64,000 bases of DNA from Neobacillus sp. PS3-34 (GCF_030915465.1 NZ_CP133267.1:1587001-1651000); one strand, 5' to 3'. Shown: positions 30,011-40,024, counted from the first letter of the stretch. Notes: generated by a model from the letters alone, not told the origin. Numbers and translations: made by a program.

Positions 30011-31115
30011 TGTTGAGTTACTCCCTTACTGAAGTATTTTCTAAATGTCTCCTGAAGTTCCTGTGAATTTAAAGCCGGATTAACTGTTTCATATGACTGC
30101 AGTGTAATAATTGAACAGGCGGTGCCAATTTTACAACAACTTTCGATATCAAGCCCTTTTAGAAAAGCATATAAAATCCCGGCAATAAGGGCATCCCCTG
30201 CGCCTGTAACATCCAGCACCGGTATAACCGGAGGAAGCAGCACCCCTGCCTCCCCACTTTTTGTAAAATAGATTAAGCCTTTATCACCCCTGGTAATAAC
30301 GACCCGTTCTACGCCCTTTTCTAATATTTTCTTGGCCACTTTGAAAAAGTCGCCCTCTGATTTGATTTTGGATCCCGATAGAGCCTCTGCTTCTGACTGG
30401 TTGGCAATCAGCCAAGCCACACCATTGAGAGATGCAGGTAGTTTCCTAATTTTCGGAGCGGATACAGGTGCAATGCAAAGAGGAGTACCTGTTTCATTGG
30501 CCGATTTATAATTTTTTCTAAAACATCTGCAGGAAAATTTGTGTCTATTACAATTAAATCTGTGCGAAAATCGGCTGCCCACTTACTTTGAAGCAAGTCA
30601 ATATCTACATCATCGTAAATTTCCATATCCGCCAGGGCGACAGCCATTTCCCCATCCAGATCAAGAATCGCTGTGTATGTGCCAGTCGATTTTCCATCGA
30701 CTACTCCTACTGAGTGAATATTGACAAATTCCTTCGTCTTGCCGATTAGCCATTGCCCTTCCGCGTCATTCCCAATAAAAGACAGAAGGGAAGGACTGCA
30801 GCCGAGCCTGCCAAGATTCTCTGCCACGTTACGCGCTACTCCCCCACAGGAGATACTGCTCCTAGCAGGGTTGGAGCTACCGTATATAAGTGTTTGGACA
30901 GCCTGAATTTTCCGGTCAACATTAGCTCCCCCTATACATAGGACCTGTGGAGTTTTGGGAAGACAAGCCTGTTTTGCAGACTGTGCCATTGACAAAAGGC
31001 AATCCTGAATTTCATTAAAGGTTAAACCTGTTATTTCTGAAATTTCAATCTCTGAAAGCTGTGGATTTTCTCTAAGGATGTCTGAAAGTAAAGCTTTATG
31101 CCTGCTCATATTCAT
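30007..31115 (-). CDS. psuK: Pseudouridine kinase PsuK (PfkB family) with N-terminal winged helix, frameshifted
   Basis: About 370 residues. An N-terminal helix-turn-helix ([22 protein letters not shown], residues 8-45) precedes a ribokinase fold: [45 protein letters not shown], then [14 protein letters not shown] and the anion-hole/base motif [16 protein letters not shown]. One A is missing near 30515 in an A run (VLEK then NYKSANETG). It phosphorylates pseudouridine for PsuG. The N-terminal domain suggests added DNA binding, as in some YeiC-like kinases; this is inference. Confidence 0.88.
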
Positions 31116-31150
31116 CTCTTACTTCATCTCCCGTCTCGCAAGCATCACTT

Positions 31151-31164
31151 GCGCAAACGCTTTC
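31151..31164 (-). promoter_or_regulatory. Weak cre-like site upstream of psuKG
   Basis: The core AAACGCTTTC (plus strand, 31155-31164) fits the centre of the CcpA consensus, but the outer bases diverge at three positions. It lies about 40 bases before the psuK start. Confidence 0.3.
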
Positions 31165-31238
31165 TCAAACACATACTATTTCTCTTAAAACACCCATAAA
31201 CCCTTTAATTTGAGAAAATTGTCGAATGAAAACAAAAA

Positions 31239-31267
31239 AAGCTAAATCCTAATAAAGGACTTAGCTT
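31239..31267 (-). terminator. Terminator after motB
   Basis: A 12-base stem with one mismatch (AAGCTAAATCCT / AGGACTTAGCTT) preceded by A7 on the plus strand. It overlaps the motB stop. Confidence 0.87.
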
Positions 31268-32032
31268 CCGCTGCGAGGCAGAATTAGAATTTCAACACGC
31301 CTGTTTTTGGCTCTCCCATTTGGATCATTGTTTGAAGCCAACGGCTGGAACTCGCCGAAGCCCTTTGCACTGAACCACCTTGGATCCAATTTGTCATTAT
31401 CCAGGATAATTTTCATGAAATTAACGGCCCGCATCACACTCAATTCCCAGTTTGATTCGTACCTTGAGTTCCGAATCGGAACATTATCGGTATTGCCGCT
31501 GATAATGATATTCCTTGGGGGATCCATGATTAATAAATCGGCTATTTCTGAAGCTGTCTTTATATCTTCGGCCTAATTTCCGCACTCCCCGAATTAAAGA
31601 GAACGTTATCTCTTATCGAAATTAGCAGGCCCTCATCAGTCAGTGAGGTTTGCAGCTTAGTTGTCATTTTCTTCTGCTGAATGTAACTATTCACTTTCTC
31701 CTGCAAAGCCTTCAATTCTTCCCGGTCCTTTTTTTGCAAGGCAGAATCACTTTCTTGCTTTTTAGAAGTCTTTGTTCCCCCTGCTTCTTGAGGTTAGGGA
31801 CATCCATCGATCCATCGCTTTCCGGGCTTTGGAAGTCGAGCAAACCTGTCCCTCCAGTAAACATTTCATTGAATGCTTTTGACATAAGCTGAAATTTCTG
31901 AGCATCTACAGAGCTCATCGCAAAAAGAACGATAAAAAGGGCTAATAGAAGCGTAAGTAAGTCGGCGTAAGGAATGAGCCATGATTCATCCATATGGTCC
32001 TCATGATGCTTTTTCTTCCTTCTTCTACTCAT
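31261..32032 (-). CDS. motB: Flagellar motor stator protein MotB, two frameshifts
   Basis: About 257 residues: a basic N terminus, a single membrane helix with the proton-binding Asp (WLIPYADLLTLLLALFIVLFAM), a linker, and an OmpA-like peptidoglycan-binding domain (IIISGNTDNVPIRNSRY, NWELSVMRAVNFMKI, GFGEFQPLASNNDPNGRAKNRRVEI). Frame breaks near 31780 (G run) and 31574 need one added base each. It overlaps motA by eight bases. Anchors the stator to the wall and conducts ions with MotA. Confidence 0.9.
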
Positions 32033-32819
32033 CTTTTTTCACAACGCTTTCTTCGAGGAATTTCCTCCGCTCCCCTGCAGGCAAATAGGATGCAAGCTTT
32101 TGTTCGATGACTCTCGGTGCTTCTCCTTCCAGGATAGATAATATCCCTTCCACCATCATTTCCTTCTGTTTCGCTTCCTGATGCGATTTTCGCTTAAGTT
32201 TATTGGCGAATGGATGCCATAAAACGTAACCTGTAAAGATCCCAAGCAGGGTGGCAACAAAAGCTGCAGAAATGGCATGGCCCAGTGCCTGTTGATCATC
32301 CATATGAGTTAATGCAGCGATTAAGCCCAATACTGCTCCAAGAACACCAAGAGTTGGAGCATAAGTACCTGCCTGTGTGAAGATGCCTGCCCCTGATAAA
32401 TGCCGTTCTTCCATTGCTTCAATTTCCTCAGAAAGCACGTCACGTATGTAATCGGCACTTTGTCCGTCCACAGCCAGAGATAATCCATTTCTTAGGAAAG
32501 GATCATCAATCTCACCTGTTTTTGCTTCGAGGGCCAGCAAACCTTCTTTACGGGCAAGCTGTGCCCATTCTGAAAACATTCTGATCAGGTCGGAGTGATT
32601 AAGCAATTTCTGTTCTTTGAAAATAACGCCAAATAATTTAGGAACGCGCTTAATTTCATTCGTTGGAAAAGCGATAACCACCGCAGAAATCGTACCTAAT
32701 ATAATAATCAAAAGCGCTGCAGGATTGGCCAACGCTATCGGACTTACGCCTTTATAAACCATCCCAACGCCTACTGCGATTATTGCAAGTATTATTCCTA
32801 TTAATGATGTTTTATCCAT
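32025..32819 (-). CDS. motA: Flagellar motor stator protein MotA
   Basis: A 264-residue protein with four membrane helices: TSLIGIILAIIAVGVGMVYKG, ANPAALLIIILGTISAVVIAF, TLGVLGAVLGLIAALTHM and AISAAFVATLLGIFTGYVLW. A cytoplasmic loop between helices 2 and 3 carries the rotor-interacting charged residues (FSEWAQLARKEGLLALEA). Close to B. subtilis MotA, hence probably proton-driven, rather than the sodium-type MotP. No flagellar structural genes are in the window. Confidence 0.94.
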   Translation of the reverse strand: MDKTSLIGIILAIIAVGVGMVYKGVSPIALANPAALLIIILGTISAVVIAFPTNEIKRVPKLFGVIFKEQKLLNHSDLIRMFSEWAQLARKEGLLALEAKTGEIDDPFLRNGLSLAVDGQSADYIRDVLSEEIEAMEERHLSGAGIFTQAGTYAPTLGVLGAVLGLIAALTHMDDQQALGHAISAAFVATLLGIFTGYVLWHPFANKLKRKSHQEAKQKEMMVEGILSILEGEAPRVIEQKLASYLPAGERRKFLEESVVKKDE

Positions 32820-32979
32820 TTTTACGTCACCTGTCTCATTCTGCCTTAAATATGCTGGGCTACTTTAATCTCTTTCTTTTTATTTCGACAGATTTCCTAA
32901 TTTTTTAAGGGTTTCTTTGAATTTAAATTACTTTGAAGATATTTTTGGAGAAAAATTGTTCCAAATCATTTAAGGGGTA

Positions 32980-33028
32980 AAAAAGGAAGAGCCGAAATAA
33001 TCATCGATTATTTCGGCTCTTCCTTTTT
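32980..33028 (-). terminator. Very strong terminator after the DUF1992 gene
   Basis: A 23-base perfect stem with a 3-base loop; left arm begins AAAAAGGAAGAGCCG, right arm ends CTTCCTTTTT. It overlaps the stop codon. Confidence 0.93.
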
Positions 33029-33405
33029 TATAAATCCATTTTCGTGTATATCTTTTGTTCGTAGTTTTTAAATATCGAGGAGTTTGTCTGGACGCCCTTT
33101 TTTGCCATCATTCCGTTAAAACGGTGTAGTTTTTGGTTTAATTTTCTTTGGAGACCTTGCTTTTCGTCAGGGTCCTCACATTTCCTTATTAAATCTTCTA
33201 TTGACATCATTTCTTTTCTTAGCTGGCTTTCTTCCTGGGCATATCCTGCATTTTTCAGCATTTTATATGCCATACGCAATTCTTCCGGTATTGCTGATAA
33301 GTCCTCCAACTTCATTGGTTTACCTAACCCGGGAAGTTCATTAAATTCACCATCTTCATATGCTCTTCTAATTCTATCCTCGGAAGCAATAAACGAAAAA
33401 TCCAT
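33028..33405 (-). CDS. DUF1992 (DnaJ-related) family protein
   Basis: A 125-residue protein with the DUF1992 signature at the N terminus (IRRAYEDGEFNELPGLGKPM) followed by charged helices (LRKEMMSIEDLIRKC). The family is related to DnaJ homologue subfamily C member 28 and has no established role. GGAGGAGGG precedes the ATG. Monocistronic with its own terminator. Confidence 0.85.
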   Translation of the reverse strand: MDFSFIASEDRIRRAYEDGEFNELPGLGKPMKLEDLSAIPEELRMAYKMLKNAGYAQEESQLRKEMMSIEDLIRKCEDPDEKQGLQRKLNQKLHRFNGMMAKKGVQTNSSIFKNYEQKIYTKMDL

Positions 33406-33548
33406 CCAAAATCCCTCCTCCAGTTTTTCAGGTAATCACTGTAGATTCTAGGCATAATCTATTATACCAGTTGGTTTCCAGCTTACAAATTTTGAGAATC
33501 CCCCCAAAAACAAAGCTGCCTCTTCCCGTTGGAAAAGTCCCATTGATT

Positions 33549-34160
33549 TTAAATTTTCCCTATCATTTTAGGGTCGCGTTTCATTCCTGGCTTTCCCGGC
33601 ATCCAATTTGCAGGCACTCCTTCACCGGTTTTCTTTGCATACTGCAGGCCTTCAAGCAATCTCACATGTTCTTCAAGATTTCTCCCTACCTCACGAGGAT
33701 AAATGAATTTCGCTTCTATTATCATGTCGGGATTAATAAAGAAGGAAGCCCTGTATGGAGCTCCTGAATGCTCATCCAATACTCGATATGCCCTGCTGAT
33801 TTCATGATTTCTGTCACTCAGAAGCGGATAAGTAACATTTTTTAACGATGGGGATGTTTCAAGAAAAACTTTATGTGAATAAACACTGTCTGTACTTATT
33901 GCAAGCACTTCGGTATTTAATGCCTTCAGCCTGTTATGAACAGCGGCGACCGCCGCCAGCTCTGTCGGTCAAACAAAAGTAAAATCACTTGGATAAAAGA
34001 ATAACAGTATCCATTTTCCTTTAAAATCTGCGAGGCTTATTTTTTTAACCTGACTATCTATGATTGCATCAGCTGTAAAAAGCGGTGCCTGATCATCGCG
34101 CGTAGCCATATAGAATGATGGGCCTCCCGCCAGACCACTTGCATATAAATCGCTTGACAT
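33549..34160 (-). CDS. Peroxiredoxin with in-frame TGA at the peroxidatic position (probable selenoprotein)
   Basis: A 203-codon AhpC/TSA-fold peroxiredoxin. The frame is continuous from the ATG at 34160 (GGAGGGGGG before it) to 33549 except for one TGA at 33969-33971, codon 64. This codon replaces the catalytic Cys in [14 protein letters not shown]; downstream the protein stays fully conserved ([58 protein letters not shown]). No other cysteine exists: the usual resolving Cys before PANW is Val. A GGUC-loop hairpin follows the TGA at the distance of a bacterial SECIS. Read as selenocysteine it would be a 1-Sec peroxiredoxin. A base-call error for TGT/TGC is the alternative; unlike other breaks here, the frame does not shift. 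Confidence 0.8.
33945..33955 (-). promoter_or_regulatory. SECIS-like hairpin apex downstream of the TGA codon
   Basis: In the minus-strand RNA, bases +13 to +26 after the UGA (33943-33956 approximately) form GCGGC-GGUC-GCCGC: five G-C pairs closed on a GGUC loop at +18 to +21, extended by two G-U pairs. E. coli fdhF also presents a GGUC apical loop, at +19 to +22 after its UGA, where SelB contacts the G and U. The fdhF bulged U is not obvious here. Confidence 0.6.
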
Positions 34161-34277
34161 TAAATCTCCCCCCTCCTGCTTTTTCAATATATAAATATGC
34201 AGGCTAATCTCAATTGAACCATCATATTTCAAATGGAAATGGGAATGCTACAGGAGAAGACGAAAGGAGGGCTACTG

Positions 34278-34439
34278 TTGGCACGTGGCGAACACTTTAA
34301 CCATAAAAAGAAGAATCATCCCGGTAACTTTCCGGAAAACAGCATAGCAGAAAAACATACGAAGGAACGGATTGAGGATGAGGAATTAATCGTTACCCAG
34401 GAAGCATTTAAAAATAGGGTAGAGGAAGAAGAGGCGTGA
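34278..34439 (+). CDS. 53-residue charged small protein
   Basis: Not recognised. A TTG start at 34278 lies seven bases after GGAGGG; the frame begins ARGEHFNHKKKNHPGNFPEN and ends FKNRVEEEEA. It is hydrophilic, basic at the start and acidic at the end. It is divergent from the peroxiredoxin gene, with the starts 118 bases apart. The size and spacing suggest a real small gene, possibly sporulation related, but no family is claimed. Confidence 0.55.
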   Translation: MARGEHFNHKKKNHPGNFPENSIAEKHTKERIEDEELIVTQEAFKNRVEEEEA

Positions 34440-34458
34440 AAATTCACGCCTCATTTTT
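34431..34458. terminator. Bidirectional terminator between the small ORF and hutH
   Basis: A 10-base perfect stem GAGGCGTGAA / TTCACGCCTC, followed by ATTTTT on the plus strand, lies between convergent genes. Confidence 0.88.
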
Positions 34459-35977
34459 ACTGGTCAATCTTTGTTAATGGACTAGTGTGAGCAGTCCAAT
34501 CCATCGTTTTCAACCAGTCAGAAGATGCCTGGATATCGTGGGAGAATATCCGGTCCTGGCTAATTGTTGGTACGATATTTCTTCCCTGCTCATAGAAGTA
34601 TTTTGTCTGAGAAGCTGCTTTTTCAATCCCCCTGTATTCAAGAGCCTGCATGGCACATATGAGCTCAATGGCAAGTACATTCCTCGTATTCTGGATGATT
34701 TGATATACATGTCTTGCCGCAATCGTTCCCATGCTGACATGGTCTTCCTGATTTGCGGATGAAGGGATAGAGTCGACACTCGCCGGATGGGCAAGCGTTT
34801 TGTTTTCTGAAACGAGAGCTGCTGCTGCATATTGCATAATCATCGCTCCAGACTGTAATCCCGGTTCCGGGCTAAGAAATGGAGGCAGATCGTTTAATTG
34901 CGGATTGACCAACCTTTCAACTCGCCTCTCGGAAATATTTGCGAGCTCTGCGACCGCTATTTTCATAAAATCCATCGCAAAAGCGATTGGCTGTCCATGG
35001 AAATTCCCGCCTGAAATAACCTGTTCTCCATTATCAAAAATAAGCGGATTATCGGTCGCTGCATTTATTTCAATCTCCAGCTTTTCTTTTACATAATCAA
35101 GAGCCTGCCAGGAAGCCCCGTGTACCTGGGGAATACACCTTAAAGAATAAGCATCCTGAACTCTTATTTCTCCCTGCCTGGTCGTTAACTTGCTATCGCT
35201 TAAATATCCACGTATTCGAGCAGCCGTCTCAATTTGCTGTCTGTATCCCCTTGCGATATGAATTTCTTCCGCAAAGGCATCAATAATTCCATTTAACCCT
35301 TCAATCGTCATCGAGGCAATCAGCTCGCTCTGTTTAGCGAGCTGCTCTGCCTCGAGATAAGCAATGACTCCCATCGCTGTCATTGCCTGCGTTCCATTTA
35401 TCAATGCCAGTCCTTCCTTTGCTTCCAGTATAATCGGGAAGATTCCCTCCTCCTGGAAAGCATCCTTTGTGTCCATTCTTTTTCCTTTATAAAATACTTC
35501 CCCTTCCCCAATCAGCACGAGGGCAAGATGGGAAAGCGGTGCCAGGTCACCGCTTGCTCCAAGAGAACCTTGCTGCGGAATGACCGGGATAATATTTTTA
35601 TTCGTGAGCTCCACCAGCCGCTCGATTATTACCGTCCGGACCCCTGAATACCCTTTTAAAAGTGCGTTTGCCCTTAGGAGGAGCATTGCCTTTGAAACAC
35701 ACTCCGGAAAGGGTTCTCCAACTCCGCAGGCATGGGAACGAATTAAATTCAGTTGAAGGTCTCTGACGTGCTCCGCATCAATCAGGACATCGCTGAATTT
35801 TCCAAAGCCAGTATTGATGCCGTAAACGACTTTTTTCTCGGCAACTATCCGCTCAACTGCCTCCCTGCTCCTTTGCACAGCTTCCATACTTTCAAGGGAA
35901 GCATGTATTTTTTTATTATGAAAAATTACCTCTTTTACCTGTTCAAGATTTAACGTTTGACCTGTTAGCACAACCAT
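34457..35977 (-). CDS. hutH: Histidine ammonia-lyase HutH
   Basis: A 506-residue lyase converting histidine to urocanate and ammonia. The MIO cofactor forms from Ala-Ser-Gly in [18 protein letters not shown]; other conserved parts are [36 protein letters not shown] and [13 protein letters not shown]. The start at 35977 follows AGAGGTGAG; the longer in-frame start lacks one. It stands alone, without hutU, hutI, hutG or hutP beside it. A promoter and a leader hairpin precede it. Confidence 0.94.
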   Translation of the reverse strand: MVVLTGQTLNLEQVKEVIFHNKKIHASLESMEAVQRSREAVERIVAEKKVVYGINTGFGKFSDVLIDAEHVRDLQLNLIRSHACGVGEPFPECVSKAMLLLRANALLKGYSGVRTVIIERLVELTNKNIIPVIPQQGSLGASGDLAPLSHLALVLIGEGEVFYKGKRMDTKDAFQEEGIFPIILEAKEGLALINGTQAMTAMGVIAYLEAEQLAKQSELIASMTIEGLNGIIDAFAEEIHIARGYRQQIETAARIRGYLSDSKLTTRQGEIRVQDAYSLRCIPQVHGASWQALDYVKEKLEIEINAATDNPLIFDNGEQVISGGNFHGQPIAFAMDFMKIAVAELANISERRVERLVNPQLNDLPPFLSPEPGLQSGAMIMQYAAAALVSENKTLAHPASVDSIPSSANQEDHVSMGTIAARHVYQIIQNTRNVLAIELICAMQALEYRGIEKAASQTKYFYEQGRNIVPTISQDRIFSHDIQASSDWLKTMDWTAHTSPLTKIDQ

Positions 35978-36010
35978 ATTTCTCACCTCTAACGCATTAG
36001 TTAAATAAAG

Positions 36011-36059
36011 AAAGAGGCTGGGATTCAAATCATTCTCCGATTTGAATCCCAGCCTCTTT
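36011..36059 (-). terminator. Leader hairpin (possible attenuator) between promoter and hutH
   Basis: A 21-base perfect stem (36011-36031 with 36039-36059) with a 7-base loop is followed on the minus strand by CTTTATTT. It lies in the 5' leader, after the promoter and before hutH. That is the position of the HutP-controlled terminator in the B. subtilis hut operon. No clear HutP-type NAG triplet array was identified, so control is inferred. Confidence 0.6.
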
Positions 36060-36151
36060 TATAAAAAACACCCGTGATTGAACGTACATAGTCCATCATC
36101 CCTTTTTCACTCGAAACATTTTTCTAAATTTACAAATAATTATCTATCTTT

Positions 36152-36181
36152 ATTGTATGTATTTCCTAATCATTTTGTCAA
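36152..36181 (-). promoter_or_regulatory. SigA promoter for hutH
   Basis: The minus-strand TTGACA (36176-36181), 18-base spacer and TACAAT (36152-36157) make a near-consensus promoter, giving a leader of about 165 bases to hutH. Confidence 0.7.
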
Positions 36182-36271
36182 TGCGTTTTCCCATGGGGCG
36201 CTATTACAAAAAAACTGTGATTTCCGTTATACTGTAAAAAGGTTAAACTTGCCTCAATGAAAGGAGCATAT

Positions 36272-38361
36272 ATGAAATCTCTTGTACTTGCAGAAAAACC
36301 AAGCGTGGCTCGGGAATTGGCCGTGTGCTTGGATGCAAACAATCAAATAAAAGCTATATCGAAGGCGACCAATACATTGTGACATGGGCACTTGGCGATT
36401 TGATCGAATTAAAAATGCCCGAACACTACGATAATAAATACAAAACATGGAATCTTGAGGATTTACCGATCATCCCTCCAAAAATGGGCTTGAACGTCAT
36501 CAAGCAGACAAGCCATCAGTACCGGGCCATTGAAAATCTGGCAAAACGGAAAGATGTTAAAGAGTGCATCATCGCAACTGACGCAGGTCGTGAAGGTGAG
36601 CTTGTCGCAAGATGGATTCTGGAAAAAGTCCGCTGGAACAAGCCGATTAAAAGGCTTTGGATATCTTCACAAACAGACCTGGCCATTAAGGACGGGTTCA
36701 GGCAGCTTAAACCAGGAAAGCAATTTGATGACCTATACCACTCTGCCGTATGCCGTGCTGAAGCGGATTGGCTCATTGGCCTCAATATCACGAGGGCATT
36801 AACGACTAAATATAAGGATCCTCTTTCTGCTGGCCGCGTTCAAACTCCTTCACTTGCCATGGTGCTGGAACGAGAACAGCAAATCCAAAAGTTTGTTCCA
36901 AAGGAATACTGGACAATTAAAGCAGATATTGGCCCATTCACAGCAGAATGGGAGAAAAATAATGAAAAACGAATTTTTGAAAAAGAAACCGCGGAGAACA
37001 TTGAGAAGAAAATAAATGATGCTAAGGCTGTCATTGAAAAAATCGAGCGGAAGCGAAAAAATGAACCACAGCCACTGCCATATGACCTTACGGAATTGCA
37101 ACGGGATGCCAATAAACGATTTGGTTTTTCTGCCAAGAAAACCTCAAATGTGCTTCAGCGCCTGTATGAGCAATACAAACTCGTCACCTACCCAAGAACA
37201 GATTCCCGGTATTTGACTACCGATATGGAGGCCACCATGGTAGACCGCCTTCATGGAATGAGTTCCGGCTACAATGATGAAGTTCGCCCTTTGCTTGCAA
37301 ACAAGGGAAAAGTGATTGGAAAGCGTGTTTTTAATAACGAAAAGGTCACTGATCACCATGCCATTATTCCGACAGAAGAAAGACTGGTCCTTAGCAGCCT
37401 TGATAATGATGAAAGAAAGCTTTATGACCTGATTGCGAGAAGGTTTCTTGCACTCTTCTTTCCAGCCTATGAATACGAAACCATTCAGACCGTTTTTAAA
37501 GCAGAAGGAGAAACCTTGAAGGCGAATGAAACACTTGTAATTAATCCTGGCTTTAAGAAGGTTTTAGGCAAGGAAGATGCACCCCCTTTAAAGCAAGCTG
37601 TGCAACAGCTGACTCAAGGCCAGTCCTTTACTATTAAAAATACTTCACTTCAGCAAAAGTGGACCGAACCGCCTTTACGCTATTCGGAAGCCGACATTCT
37701 TGGACAGATGGAGAAATTCGGACTCGGCACACCGGCTACGCGTGCGGAAATTATTGAGCGCCTTGTAGAAACGGAAGTGGTTGAACGCCAAAACGGACGT
37801 TTTTATCCAACGAAAAAAGGCAAGCAGCTAATTGAGCTTGTAAACGATGAATTGAAATCACCTGAACTGACTGCAGAATGGGAAAAGGAACTGGAACTGA
37901 TTTCAAAGGGAAAGGCCGATCCTAAAGCCTTTTCTCAAAAAATCCGCCGCCAGACGGAACAGCTTGTTTCCGAGGTGAAAGCAAGCGACAAATCGTACAG
38001 GGCGCATAATTTGACTGGCTCCAAATGTCCTGAGTGCGACGCATTTTTAAAAGAAAGAAATACAAAAGAAGGAAAAATCCTTGTCTGTTCCAATCTGGAG
38101 TGTTCATATCGCAAGCGGAAGGATCCAAAGCTATCGAACCGCCGCTGTCCGCAATGCCACAAAAAGATGGAGCTTCATGAAGGCAAAGCTGGCGTCTACT
38201 TCCAATGCCGCCGCTGCAATGTTGTCGAAAAGGCAGAGGAAAAGAAAAAAGCCGTCAATAAGCGGGAAGAACGGAAGCTCGTTCAAAAATATACACAAAA
38301 AGAAGATTTCGGCACCAGCCTAGGTGACCTGCTGAAACAAGCTTTGAATAAGGAAGAATAA
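36272..38361 (+). CDS. topB: DNA topoisomerase III TopB, frameshifted near the start
   Basis: About 696 residues. TOPRIM start SLVLAEKPSVAREL, then GDQYIVTWALG and ECIIATDAGREGELVARWI (catalytic acids). The active-site Tyr is in LVTYPRTDSRYL, and the late motif is GLGTPATRAEIIERLV. The C terminus has a zinc-ribbon-like cysteine set (CPEC, CSNLEC, CPQC, CRRC). One base is missing near 36320 (ELA, then RVLGCK). AAAGGAG precedes the ATG at 36272. Relaxes and decatenates single-stranded DNA regions with a recombination helicase. Confidence 0.93.
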
Positions 38362-38380
38362 GTTTTAAACGAGGAATTTT

Positions 38381-39650
38381 ATGAGGATTAAAGATTGGGA
38401 TTCAAATCTTAAGGTTCGCCTGTTTGGCGAAGCGTTAATGAATATTACATTTTGGATGTTTTTCCCCTTTTTGACGATTTATTTTGCTGATGAGTTTGGA
38501 AAAAGTAAGTGGCCTGCTGCTTATTTTTTCACAGGTATTTTCGGTCTTTGCCAATCTGATGGGTGGCTATTGTGCTGACAGGTATGGGAGAAAACGGATG
38601 ATGGTTCTTTCGGCGATTGGGCAGGGGCTGGCGTTTATGTTGTTTGGCTTTGCCAATTCACCCTGGCTTCACTCTCCCTGGCTGAGTTTTGTGTGCTTCG
38701 CTGTTGCCGGAGTCTTCGGTGCCATCTATTGGCCGGCAAGCCAGGCGATGGTCGCTGATGTCGTGGAAGAAAAAGACCGAAGCTCGGTTTTTGCCATTTT
38801 TTATACTTCCATAAATATTGCCGTCGTCGCTGGACCGATTCTGGGTGCCATTTTTTATGTCAGGTATCCATTTCAGGTAATGCTCACAGCTGGTGCAGTA
38901 TGCCTACTCTTGGGGTTTATTCTCACTAAATGGACGCGCGAAACTGCTCCAGCAATAAAAGAAGATCTGAAGCACAACGGAAAGTGGTATTATTTTTTGC
39001 AAAACCAAATGAGAGACTACACCGTTATTGTTAAGGATAAAACCTTTCTTTTCTTTATCCTTGCTGGTGTGTTAGCTGCCCAGACGTTTATGCAGCTCGA
39101 TTTATTGATCCCTGTTTATATCAAGGATGTGATGAAGAGTCAAACACTCCTTTCCATTGGGAGCTGGTCATTCACAGTTAAAGGTGAGCAGGCATTTGGA
39201 CTTATCCTTTCTGAAAACGGGCTTTTAGTAGCATTGCTAACGGTTTTTGTCACTAAGTGGATGCTGAAGTTTAAAGAACGGGATGTGTTTGTGATTGCTT
39301 CAATCGTATATGCAGCCGCTATTTTATACTTTGGTCAAACACAGTGGATTTGGGGATTTATTTTAGCTATGGCTCTTTTCACGTTTGGAGAGCTGATGAC
39401 AGCAGGTCTGCAGCAAAGCTTTGTATCGATGCTTGCACCTGAACATATGAGGGGACAATATTTTGCCGCTGCCAGTCTTAGATATACAATCGGCAGGACG
39501 ATTGCCCCGCTATCCATCCCGATGACTATCTGGATGGGCTATAAGTGGACATTTATTGCCCTCTCCCTGCTTTCATTATTTAGTGCCGTGCTGTATTGGC
39601 TAATGTTTGTTATTTTTGAAAAACAGAAACAGGAAAAGGGGCTGGAATAG
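38381..39650 (+). CDS. MFS transporter (MdtH-like drug efflux family), frameshifted
   Basis: A 12-helix facilitator of about 420 residues. Helix 1 is ALMNITFWMFFPFLTIYFADEF; after the break near 38540 comes MGGYCADRYGRKRMMVLS (the MFS motif A loop between helices 2 and 3), then AGVFGAIYWPASQAMVADVV and the second half. One base is missing at the break. It follows topB by 19 bases and ends in its own terminator, so it may be co-transcribed with topB. Substrate unknown; multidrug export is suggested by family only. Confidence 0.83.
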
Positions 39651-39658
39651 CCCCTTTT
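39634..39658 (+). terminator. Terminator after the MFS gene
   Basis: A 10-base stem AAAAGGGGCT / AGCCCCTTTT with a 5-base loop spans the stop codon. Confidence 0.88.
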
Positions 39659-39726
39659 GTGTCGTCTAGAAATTATCAAGTTAAATGATGTAGAAACCTT
39701 CTACAAATTGTATTAATCTAGCTCCA

Positions 39727-40022
39727 CAAGGAAAGCTTCGGCAGCATATGCTTCACACGAAGAAAATGCGATAGCTTTTTCGAGGAGCACCCAGCCACTT
39801 TTCACCTTTGAATAACTCCATTGAATATCTTGATTCAAGCATGACCTTTAGGTGATGCTTGGAGCAGCTCGGGGTCATAAGCCAAATCACTCCAGAAATC
39901 AGGACAAGGAACGCTTCGGCAGCATCCGCATCGCACGAAGGAAAAGCGATAGCTTTTCCGAGGATGACTGCGTGATTCGTCTTATGCCTGTCGGGGCTAA
40001 CCAGGGCGCTTGCGCCTTTTGT
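39727..40022 (-). repeat. Dispersed structured repeat, copy B (inverted relative to copy A)
   Basis: The reverse complement matches 27057-27350 over nearly its whole length, including the palindromic GGAAAAGC-GATA-GCTTTTCC and the GGCGC-GCGCC end. It also carries an internal degenerate direct duplication of about 60 bases (39727-39785 and 39904-39963). No ORF. It lies between convergent genes. Confidence 0.85.
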
Positions 40023-40024
40023 TT

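Noticed and set aside
33549..34232. Peroxiredoxin as two separate ORFs or a nonsense pseudogene
   Set aside because: The only break is TGA at the catalytic Cys codon, the frame is unchanged, the downstream half is fully conserved and a SECIS-like hairpin follows. A base-call error remains possible.
36176..36215. cre site upstream of hutH
   Set aside because: The best match (GGAAAACGCATTGA) has three mismatches at key positions.
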